A stretch of 64,000 bases of DNA from Buddleja alternifolia (lineage: Eukaryota; Streptophyta; Magnoliopsida; Lamiales; Scrophulariaceae). Shown piece after piece: positions 1 to 10,149 of the stretch. The position numbers and the translations under genes were made by a program. The first letter of the stretch is position 1. Each line of letters starts with the position of its first letter. The stretch is taken from assembly GCA_019426215.1 (NCBI GenBank), contig CM033396.1, positions 25,311,101 to 25,375,100 of the forward strand. The letters run 5' to 3'. Below the pieces are notes generated by a model. The model was not told the DNA's origin. It did no database searches and saw nothing but the letters and a program-made list of their open reading frames with translations.

Positions 1-63
1 TTTGGTAGTACCGATTAAAGCTCCTGATTCAGTCACTGAAGTTGATGTGTCGCTGACTTCACC

Positions 64-715
64 CTATTCGAATTCAAATGCCTTTAACTCTGAAAACACA
101 TGTTCTGGAGTAAGAGTCTCCAAGGTCTGTGATTCTCTCATAACAACAGTCTTAATCAAGTATTTACTTGGAATACTTCTGAAAATCTTATTGACCATTT
201 CCTTGTTGGTCAATTCCTTATCTAGTGATGCTAACTCGGTAAGGAGCAAAGTAAATCTTTCGTCCAAATTGTTCTAGCGTCTCATTGGGCTGCATTTTGA
301 AATGCTCGAATCTTTGCATGGCTATGGAGAGCTTACTCTCCTTCATTTGTGCCGATCCTTCACACACTATAGCCAACTTATCGCATATTTTTTTGGAAGT
401 CTTACATTGCTTGATCTTGTTTAATAATGCATCATTGTCTCCTAACGGTGAGTAAAGTGCACTTCGTCCAACATTATCTAGATTTGCTCTTTTCCGATCA
501 TCAGGCGTCCATTCTAACTTAGGTTTCTCGACATAACGATCTGGAGTGGCCTCGGTTGCTCTAAGGGCTCGAGTTACAACTTTCATAATCTGAATGGGGC
601 CATCTGTAATCACATCACACATTTCATTATTGCAAGAGCATAAATAAGCAAATGCTCTAAGTTTCCAAGAATCATAGTTTGATTCTACCAACTTAGGTAT
701 TTTGTTAAAAGCCAT
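64..715 (-). pseudogene. CopA gag (copia, UBN2-type), frameshifted, partial
   Basis: Minus-strand remnant of a copia Gag, the protein that forms the virus-like particle. Reading begins at the ATG at 715 (MAFNKIPKLVESNYDSWKLR), typical of copia/UBN2-type Gag, and stays open for 165 codons. The homology then continues in another frame (about 267-64: DERFTLLLTELASLDKEL, then IPSKYLIKTVVMRESQTLE), so there is a frameshift near 265. It ends at an in-frame stop near 64. No zinc knuckle or pol is visible; they would lie left of the window. The start is about 100 nt downstream of a tRNA-iMet primer site, as expected for the 5' end of a copia element. It is a non-functional fragment. Family identity comes from motif recognition only. 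Confidence 0.8.
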
Positions 716-815
716 AATGAGTTGTTTTTAAGAGAAAATTTAAAGCGACTAAGTTTTTTAAAAAATGGATCTGAACAAGCAGTTACGCTCGAAAACGCTT
801 AGGTTTCTAATTCAA

Positions 816-829
816 CTGCTCTGATACCA
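816..829 (-). other. CopA primer binding site (tRNA-iMet)
   Basis: The minus strand reads TGGTATCAGAGCAG, the usual primer site of plant copia elements, complementary to the 3' end of initiator tRNA-Met. It lies 2 nt inside the LTR end at 832 and about 100 nt upstream of the gag start. It fixes the strand of CopA and the inner edge of its 5' LTR. Confidence 0.88.
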
Positions 830-831
830 CT

Positions 832-1119
832 TGGTGGTCCCAAGTGGCAAACGAAAGGGTCTAGAAGGGGGAGGGGGGTTGAAAAGACCCTTTAGTCTTT
901 TTCGACTTAAAAAATTCGTATCACTTTTAAAGATTTGAACGCTTTAATAAAGATAACTTAGACTTAGTGATTTTAGTAATTTACCAAAGTAGGGTAACGC
1001 TTAGATCGCTTAATCAGGGTTAGCACAGCGAAAATGATTTTTAGCGTTCGATTGGTTAATTAATCGCTTTGCAATTTTACTTGTCTTTTTCAGAATGAAT
1101 GATGTAATATGAAAATAAG
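832..1119 (-). repeat. CopA 5' LTR, inner part
   Basis: Inner end of the CopA 5' LTR: the minus strand ends CCACCA two bases before the primer site. The LTR is interrupted at 1119 by Ath-1 and resumes at 13148, so its full length is about 1.5 kb. The last five bases, ATAAG (1115-1119), are repeated at 13143-13147 as the Ath-1 target duplication. A run of GTCTAGAAGGGGGAGGGG near 860 is typical of this LTR class. Confidence 0.75.
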
Positions 1120-1305
1120 TGACAGGAGTCATTTTTACAAAAGTTTTTAGGCATTTTTAATGACAATTCAGGCTCGTATACAGTTTATTTCGTGCCACTC
1201 GTGCGTTTAATATGTGTGTGAAGTAATTTCAGGTAGTAAGCAACGATGGACGAAGAAAAGGGAAAAAGACGATTCGTTTCATCAACGCTGCTCAGGTTTC
1301 TGAAA

Positions 1306-1553
1306 CGCCCGCCTAGGCGCCATTTTTACCCGCGCCCAGGCGCCACCCAGGCAGAGAGAGATCTGGCTTTTGAAACGCCCGCCTAGGCGTGGGTCATGCC
1401 TAGGCGCACAATGACCCGCGCCTAGGCGCCACATATCGCGCGCCTGGGCGCCTCTTATCTCCAAGCCTGGGTGCCCCTGAACTTCTGCCCGAAGAAAGAC
1501 ACGCCACGTAGGCAGCGCCCAGGCGCCGATCGACGCGCGCCTAGGCGCCGCGA
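1306..1553 (+). repeat. Array of GC-rich palindromes in Ath-1 5' LTR
   Basis: About eight copies of a palindromic unit with consensus GGCGCCTAGGCGCC (variants with CCCAGG or CCTGGG at the centre), separated by 10-40 bp, in otherwise AT-rich DNA. The last unit ends about 18 bp upstream of the TATA box at 1571. The 3' LTR counterpart (11968-12172) has fewer units. Position and repetition suggest a U3 regulatory array. The bound factor, if any, is unknown. Confidence 0.85.
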
Positions 1554-1570
1554 TAACAGAATTCTGAATG

Positions 1571-1578
1571 TATAAATT
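1571..1578 (+). promoter_or_regulatory. Ath-1 5' LTR TATA box
   Basis: TATAAATT in the LTR directly after the palindrome array, the only convincing TATA in this part of the LTR. It would place transcription start around 1600. The same motif is at about 12188 in the 3' LTR. Confidence 0.55.
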
Positions 1579-2530
1579 GGATTTTTCAATTCATTTCAAG
1601 GGTTCGAAATCTGGGGAATTGGGAGCATACTTCTCAGTTTTGGGCCATAATTTCACCCATCTAAAAGGGCAAGAAGAGAATAAGAGCTAAGGAGGGAAGC
1701 TTCATTAGAGATCATCATCATTCAACCTTATAGGGAGTTTATTCATTGTTTATTGCATTTTATGTTTACATTTATGGATATGAACATGTTGAATTCTTCT
1801 ATATTGATAGTTATGGGCTAAATTCATATGGCTAGGGCCTTGTAAGAAGTGATTTGTGAATTATTCGTGTTATTGATAATCGTTGAATTAATTCCTATGT
1901 TGCTATGTGTTATGAATTTGTGCTTATGTTTCTTACATGTGATTGATCATCATATGTATTATAAATTGCCTAGTTTAGCATCTTGAGAAAGAGTTAAGCT
2001 AGGGTGCAAGGGATTTATAACATCTCCGAACCAAATAGGAGTTGCTTTAGACATAGGTAAAGACTCCCGGGTGAAGTCGTTCGATATTAATCGAGTAAAC
2101 TCTAGTTCTTCAATGCATGCCTAGAGGTTAGATTTTCGGGTAGACATACTTAGGAAACCGCCATTTAAGTGTAGGAATCTATCGCGAGACATCGGTTATT
2201 CTTTACCTTAGGAATTTTCACCATAGTAACTAGGTCTAATAATTCAACGAGAGTCTATGTGCGAATGAGGATCAAGTCAAGTCTTGCAAGTGCCTTAGTC
2301 TAATTTCACATTTGAGTTTCAATCTATTTCTCGTTCTTATTTTTGTTCTTCGTTTACTTACTTGTCTTACTCTTACTTTCCGTTAAATTGTCTTTACATT
2401 TATTTGCAAATCACAAGCTAAAATCCAAGTCTCCGTGGTTCGACAACCCGGACTTATTTTGTCCATTTTTATTACTACACGACTAGTATACTTGCTACCA
2501 AGCACGTTAGGTTCTAGTGTGTCAAGTTTT

Positions 2531-2548
2531 TGGCGCCGTTGCCGGGGA
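2531..2548 (+). other. Ath-1 primer binding site (tRNA-Asp)
   Basis: TGGCGCCGTTGCCGGGGA, complementary to the 3' end of plant tRNA-Asp, six bases after the 5' LTR. A tRNA-Asp primer is characteristic of Athila elements. The same site occurs in Ath-2, Ath-4, Ath-5 and Ath-6, and in degenerate form in Ath-3. Confidence 0.93.
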
Positions 2549-2687
2549 CTTGTTTATTTTAGTTTTTGATTTTTTTTGTTTACGTTTTCATAATTCTTAA
2601 TTTTTCATTTACTTCTTGCTTTTCTTTTATTTTCGTGTTAAGTCTAATTTCGTTCTTTTGTTTAATTGTTAGATTCTTGTGTGGTGC

Positions 2688-4218
2688 ATGACCCGCTCCT
2701 CAAACGAGCCTCTCTACGAGTTGGATCCTGAAATTGAACAAGTTTTTCGGGCTAGAAGGCGAGCAAGAGAAATGGCCAATAATCTCAACCAAAACCCGAA
2801 TGGAAATTTTCCCGATATGAACTTACAGGAAAATAGGGAGTGGTTACAAGGTGTTCTACAAGCCATGCAAGCGAAACCTCCTCAACAATTACCGTCGGTT
2901 CGGGGTAGCTTACCACCTAGGGTCCATACCATTCCAGGGCCCGTAGTCTTGCCTAATTTCTTCGCACCAAACTACCACATTCCGGCTCACATCTTTAGTA
3001 TGGTGCAAGGAGAACCTTTCTATGGAGAACCGCATGAATCACCTCACGCTCATTTAGAAAATATAGACGATGCTCTTGGGACCATTCAATATCACCCACG
3101 GGATCTTGATACGATTCGTCTAAGAGTTTTCCATTTCTCATTGAAGGATAGGGTGATAACATGGTATAAATCCTTGCCTCCACAATCTATTACGATGTGG
3201 GGTGAGTTGGTCGATGCCTTTTGAAATAAATTCTTCCCACCTTCCAAAATCAATGATCTCTGGAGTAATATCAAAGGGTTTAGGCAAAGGAGCAATGAGT
3301 CTTTAGCCGAGACTTGGGCTAGATATAAGGGCATGCTCCGAAAATGCCCCGATCATAATTTTGGGTTGAATGAACAAGTACTACATTTCTATGATGGGGT
3401 TCGGTCATGTATTCGGAATAGACTCAACGCGGGTGCGGGAGGAGATCTCCTTGGGTTAGACATCCTCTAAAAAAGTTGCTTGTGTCGAGGAAGTAGTTGA
3501 GGGAGTAGTGGCCTTGGAACCGGAGGTTGGCGATGTCAATTATGTGGCGAATCACAATCGACCTCGGGTGAACTTTCATGTACCTGAGAATTTTCCAAAA
3601 AGGCCCAACACCGCACAAAATGCACAACCGGGGATCTATCAAGCTCCACGGCCACCTTTCAATAACCCACCCCCGAGGCAAGGCAATTTCAATGGACAAG
3701 GTCAAGTGCAAATGCGACCTCCCACAACCGATGAGAGACTCGATGCTCACATGAAGAAGTCCGATACGTCGTTCAACGAACTTCGAGGTATGATGAAGGA
3801 TATGTTTATGGAGATGAAGGATTTGCGAACACAAGTGGGTCAAATTTCCAATGCAGTGAATGGTAGAGCCCCGGGGACTCTACCAAGCGACACGAAAAAA
3901 AACCCGAAGGCTCAATGCAATGCCATAGCTTTGAGAAGTGGAAAAACATTGGAGAGTGAAACTGGTAGCACCTCGGCGCCCAAACGCCCATCATACGGCG
4001 CCCAGGCGCCGCCCACAGCCTTGCACGATGAATTAATTTTGTGTCTCGCGCCCTATGTCACACGCCCAAGCGCCGCCACCAGTTTCCTCTCGTTTTACTT
4101 CCTCCACTCCAACGCCTTCTCCTCCTATCGAGGTTCGTCTCCCCTTCCCAAATGCACACAAGAAGAAGAAGAAGGAGATGGACCCAAGTTTTCTTCAGAT
4201 TTTGGCAATCCTTCGTGA
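2688..4218 (+). pseudogene. Ath-1 gag, with stop, deletion and frameshift
   Basis: Gag of the Athila-type element. It starts at ATG 2688 (MTRSSNEPLYELDPEIEQV), 140 nt after the primer site. Reading is open to an in-frame TGA at 3222, then continues in the same frame (NKFFPPSKIN, then RYKGMLRKCPDHN) to about 3465. Relative to the intact Ath-2 copy, about 27 residues around CQSVWDKIEQLARED are missing there and the frame shifts. Reading resumes at 3508 (VNFHVPENFPKRPN) and runs through TLPSDTKKNPKAQCNAIALR, the usual Athila gag-protease linker, to 4218. The linker overlaps GC-rich palindromes. A further frameshift near 4055 leads into protease. It cannot encode a full Gag. Confidence 0.88.
3976..4076 (+). 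repeat. GC palindromes inside Ath-1 gag-protease linker
   Basis: Several GGCGCCCAGGCGCC-like units (for example near 3976, 3999-4012 and 4061-4076) lie in coding sequence between gag and protease and give Ala/Pro/Gln-rich residues such as GAQAPP. The unit is the one seen in the LTR array. Ath-2 carries a related cluster at the same place in its gag (24886-24962, minus). Confidence 0.75.
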
Positions 4219-7200
4219 AGTGAGGATTAACATTCCGTTTATTGATGTCATTCTCCAAATGCCGAATTATGTGAAGTTCTTCAAAGACATACTCTCCAAC
4301 AAACAGAAGTGGGAGGAGAATGAGATGGTGTGTCTCACAGAAGAATGCTCTGCCGTAGTGCTCAATAAATTGCCAACTAAACTCCAAGATCCCAGGAGCC
4401 TCACAATTCCGTGCACAATTGGGTCTTTGTCGTTCAAGAAAGTGTTATGTGACTCAGGGGCTAGCATCAATCTTCTCCCGTATTCGCTATTTAAGAAGTT
4501 AGGCCTTGGCAATCCCAAGCTGACCTCAATGAGCCATCAACTCGCCGATCGATCAATCAAGAGGCCCAAGGGGATAATCGAAGATGTTATTGTCCAAGTC
4601 GATAAGTTTTATTTCCCTGTTGATTTTGTGGTTCTTGATATGGAGGAAGATGTGGAGGTGCCATTAATTCTAGGGAGACCATTCCTAGCCACGGGTAAGG
4701 CGGTGATTGACATTGCTAATGGTAAGCTAACTTTGAATGTGGGCGACGACAAGGTCCTCAAACACCCTCTTGATCATGACTCGTGTTTTCAAATTGATAT
4801 GTTTGACCCGTTGATTGTTGAGTATTTGCAGGGCAATACGATTGAAAATTCATTCGAATGGGATCCTATGAACTCCATACAAGTGGACTCGGAGAGTGAT
4901 GAACAAGTGGAAAGCGTTCTAAGCTTGGACTGCAAATCTTCCTATCATTCAAGAGGCTTCATCAAAGTTGATAGATCATTGTCGGGAGTCACTCGGCCAT
5001 CTATTGAAGAACCCCCTTCTGTCGAACTCAAACCCCTCCTCTCCCACCTTAAATATGTGTACTTAAACGATGATGAGACACTACCATTGATCATTTCTTC
5101 ATCTCTTTCAGGACCACAAGAAGAGCAACTAATGACAGTGTTGAGGTCTCACAAACGAGCTTTCAGGTGGAAAATCGCGGACATCAAAGGCAATAGTCCA
5201 GTGATATGTATCACAAAATCCTTATGGAGGACTCCGCCAAGCTTACACGCCAACCACAACGGAGATCATACCCATAAATCCAAAAGGTAGTAAAGAAGGA
5301 AGTGATTAAACTACTCGATTCAGGTATAATCTATCCTATTTCTGATAGTGCGTGGGTGAGCCCTACCCAAGTGGTGCCCAAGAAAGGAGGGATAACGGTA
5401 ATTGAGAATGCGAATAATGAGTTGATCCCAACTCGTATGCTTAGTGGGCGGCGTGTGTGTATAGATTACAGTAAATTGAATGATGCGACCCGTAAGGATC
5501 ATTTTTCCCTCCCTTTTATTGACCAAATGCTTGAAAGATTAGCCGGGCATGATTTCTATTTTTTTCTTGATGGTTACTCCGGCTATAATCAAATTGCCAT
5601 AGATCACGAGGACCAAGAGAAAACCACTTTCACTTGTCCTTATGGCACATTTGCTTATAGAAGGATGCCATTTGGCTTGTGTAATGCCCCGGCCATCTTT
5701 CAAAGATGCATGGTGGCGATTTTTCATGATATGGTTGAAGATTTCCTCAAAATTTTATGGATGATTTTTCTGTGTTCGGAACAACTTTTGATACATGTCT
5801 TGCTCACTTGAACGATGTGCTTAAATGTTGCGAGGAAACCAACCTTGTTTTGAATTGGGAAAAATGTCATTTAATGGTCCGGGAGGGGATTGTGCTTGGC
5901 CACAAGATCTCTCACAAACGGATCGAAGTGGACCAAACCAAGATTGAGGTCATAGAAAAACTTCCCCCACCCACTTCGGTCAAAGCCGTTAGGAGTTTTC
6001 TCGGGCATGCCGGGTTCTATAGGCGATTTATCTTGAACTTCTCTAAAATTGCGAAACCTTTGTCTAATTTGCTTGTCAAGGATGGACTGTTTGGTTTCAA
6101 TTCTTCTTGTTTGCAGGCTTTTCTCGATTTGAAGGAACGTTTAGTCTCCGCCCCTATCATGTCACCCCCCGATTGGAGCTTACCATCCGAGTTGATGTGT
6201 GATGCAAGTGATACCGCCGTTGGAGCGGTCCTTGGCTAAAGAAAGGATAAGGTATTTCGAACCATTTACTATGCTAGTAAAACTCTTAACGATGCACAAT
6301 TGAATTATGCCACCATGGAAAAGGAGTTACTAGCCATATTCTTTGCATTCGATAAATTCCACTCTTACCTCGTGCTAAACAAAGTGATAGTTTACACCGA
6401 TCATTCCGCCTTACAATATTTGCTTGCCAAGAAAGATGCCAAACCAAGACTCCTTAGGTGGATTTTGTTACTACAAGAATTTGATTTAGAGATAAAAGAT
6501 AAGAAAGGCACCAAAAATGTAGTAGCCGACCACCTCTCATGATTAGAGCTAGTGAATGATCCGTTAGATGAGATACCCATTCGTGAGGAATTCCCGGACG
6601 AACACCTCCTTGCTATTTCTGACAATATTTTACCTTGGTATGCTAACTTTGCCAATTACGTTGTTACGGGCCTCCTTCCCCCAGATATCACTTTTCATCA
6701 AAAGAAGAAATTTCTATTTGATGTGAAGCAATATCTATGGGAAGAACCTTTTCTATTCAAAGTTTGTGCAGATGGTTTAATTCGACGTTGCATACCCGAA
6801 ACGAAAGTGCATAATATCCTTTCTCATTGTCATGATATGGCGGTGGGTGGCCACTTTGGACCTTCCAAAACGGTAGCTAAGATCCTCCAATCAGGTTTCT
6901 TTGGCCTACTCTTATTAAAGATGCATATCATTATGTCAAATCGTGTGATCGATGTCAACAAATGGGGAACATTTCGAAACGTCATGAAACACCTTTACAT
7001 GGCATGTTAGAGTGTGAGTTGTTCGATGTATGGGGTATGGACTTTATGGGCCCTTTCCCCAGTTCTTGTTCAAATAAATACATCCTTGTTGCGGTAGACT
7101 ATGTCTCCAAATGGGTGGAAGCCGTAGCCTCGCCCACTAATGATGCTCGGGTAGTCACTCGTTTTCTAAAGAAGCATATTTTTACTTGATTTGGAACTCC

Positions 7201-7917
7201 CTGAGCCATCATTAGTGACGGGGGCACCCACTTTTGCAACAAACAATTTGAGCTTTTATTGAACAAGTACGGGGTGAGGCATAAAATTTCGACCCCATAC
7301 CACCCGCAAACTAGTGGCCAAGTGGAGGTTTCAAATAGGGAGATTAAGTGTATCATAGAAAAAACGGTCAATGCATCAAGAAAGGATTGGTCCCTTAAGT
7401 TGGATGATGCTCTTTGGGCTTATCGGACCGCCTATAAAACGCCAATTGGCATGTCCCCGTATCGTCTTGTTTTTGGCAAAACAAGTCATTTGCCCGTTGA
7501 GCTTGATCATCGTGCTTTTTGGGCCGTTAAGTTTCTGAACTTTGACTCTCAACGTGTAGGTACACAACGTTTGCTACAACTCAACGAGCTCGAGGAATGG
7601 CGTCACCTTGCCTATGAGAACGCAAAACTCTACAAGGAGCGTACCAAAATATGGCATGACAAGCATATCCCCCCTGGGAATTCCACAAGGGAGAGAGGGT
7701 GTTACTATACAACTCTTGACTCCGACTCTTCCCCGGGAAGCTTAAGTCTCGATGGTCGGGCCCATTTTTGATTTCCCATGTCTATCCATCGGGCGCCGTC
7801 GAGCTCACAACGGATAAAGGACAGACTTTCTTGGTCAACGCTCAACGTCTGAAACCATATGTCGGGTTGGATGGACCAAGAGACAAAGTGTCCATCATCC
7901 TTGAGGACCCTCCATGA
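4055..7917 (+). pseudogene. Ath-1 pol (protease, RT, RNase H, integrase), multiply disabled
   Basis: Decayed pol in gypsy order. The aspartic protease active site CDSGASINLL is at 4448, followed by LILGRPFLATG. Reading breaks near 5200-5300, then RT resumes (KLLDSGIIYPISDSAWVSP, then RVCIDYSKLNDATRKDHF, then MPFGLCNAPA). A frameshift just before 5754 precedes an intact FMDD catalytic box. RNase H shows CDASD (about 6200), EKELLA and YTDHSAL, with stops at 6237 (TAA) and 6540 (TGA). Integrase has an HHCC zinc finger split by a frameshift near 6900 and a D,D,E core: WGMDFMGPF (7036), ISDGG (7210) and GQVEVSN (7318). TGA stops at 7187 and just before AIISD replace residues that are normally Arg. 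It ends at TGA 7915-7917 after ILEDPP. No complete enzyme could be made. Confidence 0.93.
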
Positions 7918-7952
7918 TCTCTCGCCTTAAGTCGAGCTAACGACTCTAAACT

Positions 7953-7977
7953 AGCGCTTCTTGGGAGGCAACCCAAG
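7953..7977 (+). other. Conserved post-pol hairpin, Ath-1 copy
   Basis: AGCGCTT followed by CTTGGGAGGCAACCCAAG (7960-7977): a 6-bp perfect stem around a 6-nt AGGCAA loop, starting 43 nt after the pol stop codon. Versions lie at the same distance after the last ORF in Ath-2, Ath-4, Ath-5 and Ath-6, and a copy is present in Ath-7. Conservation among copies with unrelated neighbouring coding sequence points to a cis-acting RNA or DNA role, which is unknown. Confidence 0.8.
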
Positions 7978-8119
7978 CTTTCTTTTCGTTTCTTTTTCTT
8001 TTTCTCGTGTTTTTGCGTTTCGTTGCATTTTTTTCTCGTTTTAAATCCTTGTCGGTTCGTGTTTTAAGTGTCTTTCTTCTTTTTTTGAAACAGGAAATGG
8101 AAATCCTACACAACAGGTG

Positions 8120-8343
8120 ACCCGCGCCTGGGCGCCGATCATACCGCGCCTAGGCGCCCAGGGATTCCAGGTGTTCACTTCGCTTCGGATAATGGCACCC
8201 GAGCCCCACCAGACATGCGCCCAAGCGCACATTCCCCCGCGCCTAGGCGGGCGTATTTGCGCGCCTAGGCGCCCGAGGATTTCGTGAAATATTCAGGTGT
8301 TGCATGAGGCGCCTAGGCGCCCAAATACGCCCGTCTAGGCGCC
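8120..8343 (+). repeat. GC palindrome array upstream of the Ath-1 extra ORF
   Basis: At least six units of the LTR-type palindrome (GCGCCTGGGCGCC, GCGCCTAGGCGCC and variants) between pol and the extra ORF, about 500 bp upstream of its start. In the LTR the same array sits next to a TATA box. Here no clear TATA follows, though AT-rich DNA does (TGTATTTATG near 8349). It could be an internal promoter region for the extra ORF or a duplicated segment with no function. Confidence 0.75.
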
Positions 8344-8847
8344 GTTTACTGTATTTATGTTTTTCTTTGGTCAAAACGGTCAAAATCCCTCAAATCCTCC
8401 ACACCTTCTCTCCGACCGCGATCTCCAGCGATTCTCTCAATTTGTCTGGCCATTTCCACCGTCTTTCACCGCCAATCTCCGCCGTCACGCAGTGGGCTCC
8501 TTGTACACATCCGAATCGGTACACCCATTCGTTGAATACAAAAGGGTGAGTTTGGCTATCTTCTTCCTCCATTTCCGTCTTTAGCCGAATAAGTGGGTGG
8601 ATTTTGTGTTGTGGGAATCTATTATCGCTTTGAGAATTTGGGGCATTGCCGTGGTATTTGGTGCATCTTATTTATGTGAAATTTGTGGTTTGAATTTGGG
8701 CTGTGTATTGTGCATTGAGGGTTGATACGTGTTTGTGGAGTCTTGGTTAGGTATTGTGGTTATTGCCGATTTGGGTGATTGAATTGGGTAGAGCCGAATA
8801 CTGGGGATTCGATTTACCCCTCTATAATGCCCATTTGTCGTTTGAAA

Positions 8848-10149
8848 ATGCCGAAAACAACTAACAAACAGTCAAAAGGCAAGAAAAAAATAGGTGAGGG
8901 TTCCTCTAACGAGTCCGAGACCCCCTTTGATCCCCGTTTTGCAGACCCCAAAGTCCAGATTCTATGTCAGAGTTTGAGCGCCCCCCGTACTCTAATTAAA
9001 GAGCACTATATGATCATCCGGGGACACCCCTCTGTGCAAGAATTGATTAATTTCCATCACCTACAGTTTTTCTGCCACAGACCCGAAGCCATCCACCTTC
9101 CTTGGGTCCTGGAATTTTTCAGTTCCGGTGCGTATTGTGAGATTGAGAAGCTAGTATGGACAGGGCCTACACTTTTTGTACGGGGTAAGGAGGTCGACTA
9201 TGAGTTGGGGACGATAAGGGAGTGCATAGGTAACCCCGTCCCTCAAATGTGCGAGTTCATGTCTCTATACAATGCGGGGCATCTACGGGTGAGCTTATCA
9301 GATATTTTGCAGGTTATCGCACGAGAGGGTTGGGAGTGGGTGCCCGGAGATGCTTATATTCCTCGTCGGGCCCTACTTCCTGAGGCAGTATTTTGGCTAG
9401 ACTTTATCAGGTTTAATTTGATCCCAAGTACCAACCGGTCCAAGGCTAACAAGGAAAGGGCCACCCTCATTTATGCCATTATGTCCAAGAAAGCTGTGGA
9501 CTTTGCACGGGTGATTCATAAGTCCTTAGAGGACCATTTTTGGAAATTAAAGAACGAATTGGGATCGTTGATTGTCAAGGAGATGGCCCAGCAAAAGGGT
9601 GATGGGCCCACCAGGAAGAACCCCATCATTCTCCCGTCCCTTATCACCATTTTGTGTAAGAAGGCCAAGGTTCCATTATTTCCCATGGAGCGCACGGAGC
9701 CCCCTGGTTCTTATCTAGCCGTGGTAGCTGATGACCCACAGTCTCCCCCACCACATGCCACTTCCAAGAGGCCTCGCCTATCGTCGTCGTCCCGACCTAC
9801 TAGTTCTCGACAGTTCCCACCCCCGGATACCACCGCCATTGGACAGTTGAGGGATGAGTTGAGGGCTAAGATGAGGATGGTTATGACTGACACATGTGCA
9901 TACTTCCGTCAGCTTCTCATCGAGCAGGACACATTTGTCGGCCGGAGCCCGTTTGACTATTCTTCTCCTCCACCTTACCCGCACCCCACTCCTCAGCAGC
10001 CCGAGGATGTACCCGAGTTGGGTTCTATACTTCCTGTGGGAGATGATGAGGATGCTCCCGATGACGAGGGTAGCCCTATGCTCGATTTGGCTGATCTCGA
10101 GGGAGGAGCGGATAAGGATTATATTGACCGTTTTGGCACCGAGGATTAG
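8848..10149 (+). CDS. Ath-1 extra ORF: putative plant transposon protein (not Env)
   Basis: Open reading frame without internal stops, 433 codons from ATG 8848 (MPKTTNKQSKGKKKIGEG) to TAG 10149. An in-frame ATG at 8779 would add 23 residues that do not look like family sequence. The N terminus is Lys-rich. Residues about 30-290 resemble the putative plant transposon protein domain (PF20167 as I recall it) of Athila/Tat elements: a FHHLQFF region, LFVRGKEVDYELGTIREC, a W..FI..NLIP segment and a SLITILCKKAKVPLF end. The C-terminal third is Pro/Ser-rich, then acidic. It occupies the env-like position, but I see no signal peptide or transmembrane segment. Function is unknown. It is intact while gag and pol of the same copy are ruined. 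Confidence 0.8.
   Translation: MPKTTNKQSKGKKKIGEGSSNESETPFDPRFADPKVQILCQSLSAPRTLIKEHYMIIRGHPSVQELINFHHLQFFCHRPEAIHLPWVLEFFSSGAYCEIEKLVWTGPTLFVRGKEVDYELGTIRECIGNPVPQMCEFMSLYNAGHLRVSLSDILQVIAREGWEWVPGDAYIPRRALLPEAVFWLDFIRFNLIPSTNRSKANKERATLIYAIMSKKAVDFARVIHKSLEDHFWKLKNELGSLIVKEMAQQKGDGPTRKNPIILPSLITILCKKAKVPLFPMERTEPPGSYLAVVADDPQSPPPHATSKRPRLSSSSRPTSSRQFPPPDTTAIGQLRDELRAKMRMVMTDTCAYFRQLLIEQDTFVGRSPFDYSSPPPYPHPTPQQPEDVPELGSILPVGDDEDAPDDEGSPMLDLADLEGGADKDYIDRFGTED

Larger units (their letters stand above)
1120..2524 (+). repeat. Ath-1 5' LTR
   Basis: 1405-bp LTR starting TGACAGGAGTC and ending GTGTCA. It matches 11788-13142 along its whole length apart from scattered substitutions and unit losses in the palindrome array. 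U3 carries eight or so GC-rich palindromic units (1306-1553) followed directly by a TATA box at 1571. The rest is AT-rich R/U5 sequence without coding content. Confidence 0.93.

Noticed and set aside
1306..1553. CRISPR-like spaced repeats
   Set aside because: Units are short palindromes with variable centres and irregular short spacing inside a plant LTR. No cas genes.
2531..2548. tRNA-Asp gene fragments at the GGCGCCGTTGCCGGGGA sites
   Set aside because: Only the 18-nt primer complement is present, always next to an LTR. There is no tRNA body or boxes.
8848..10149. Envelope gene between pol and the 3' LTR
   Set aside because: The position is env-like, but there is no signal peptide, no transmembrane helix and no cleavage site. 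The sequence fits the putative plant transposon protein type.
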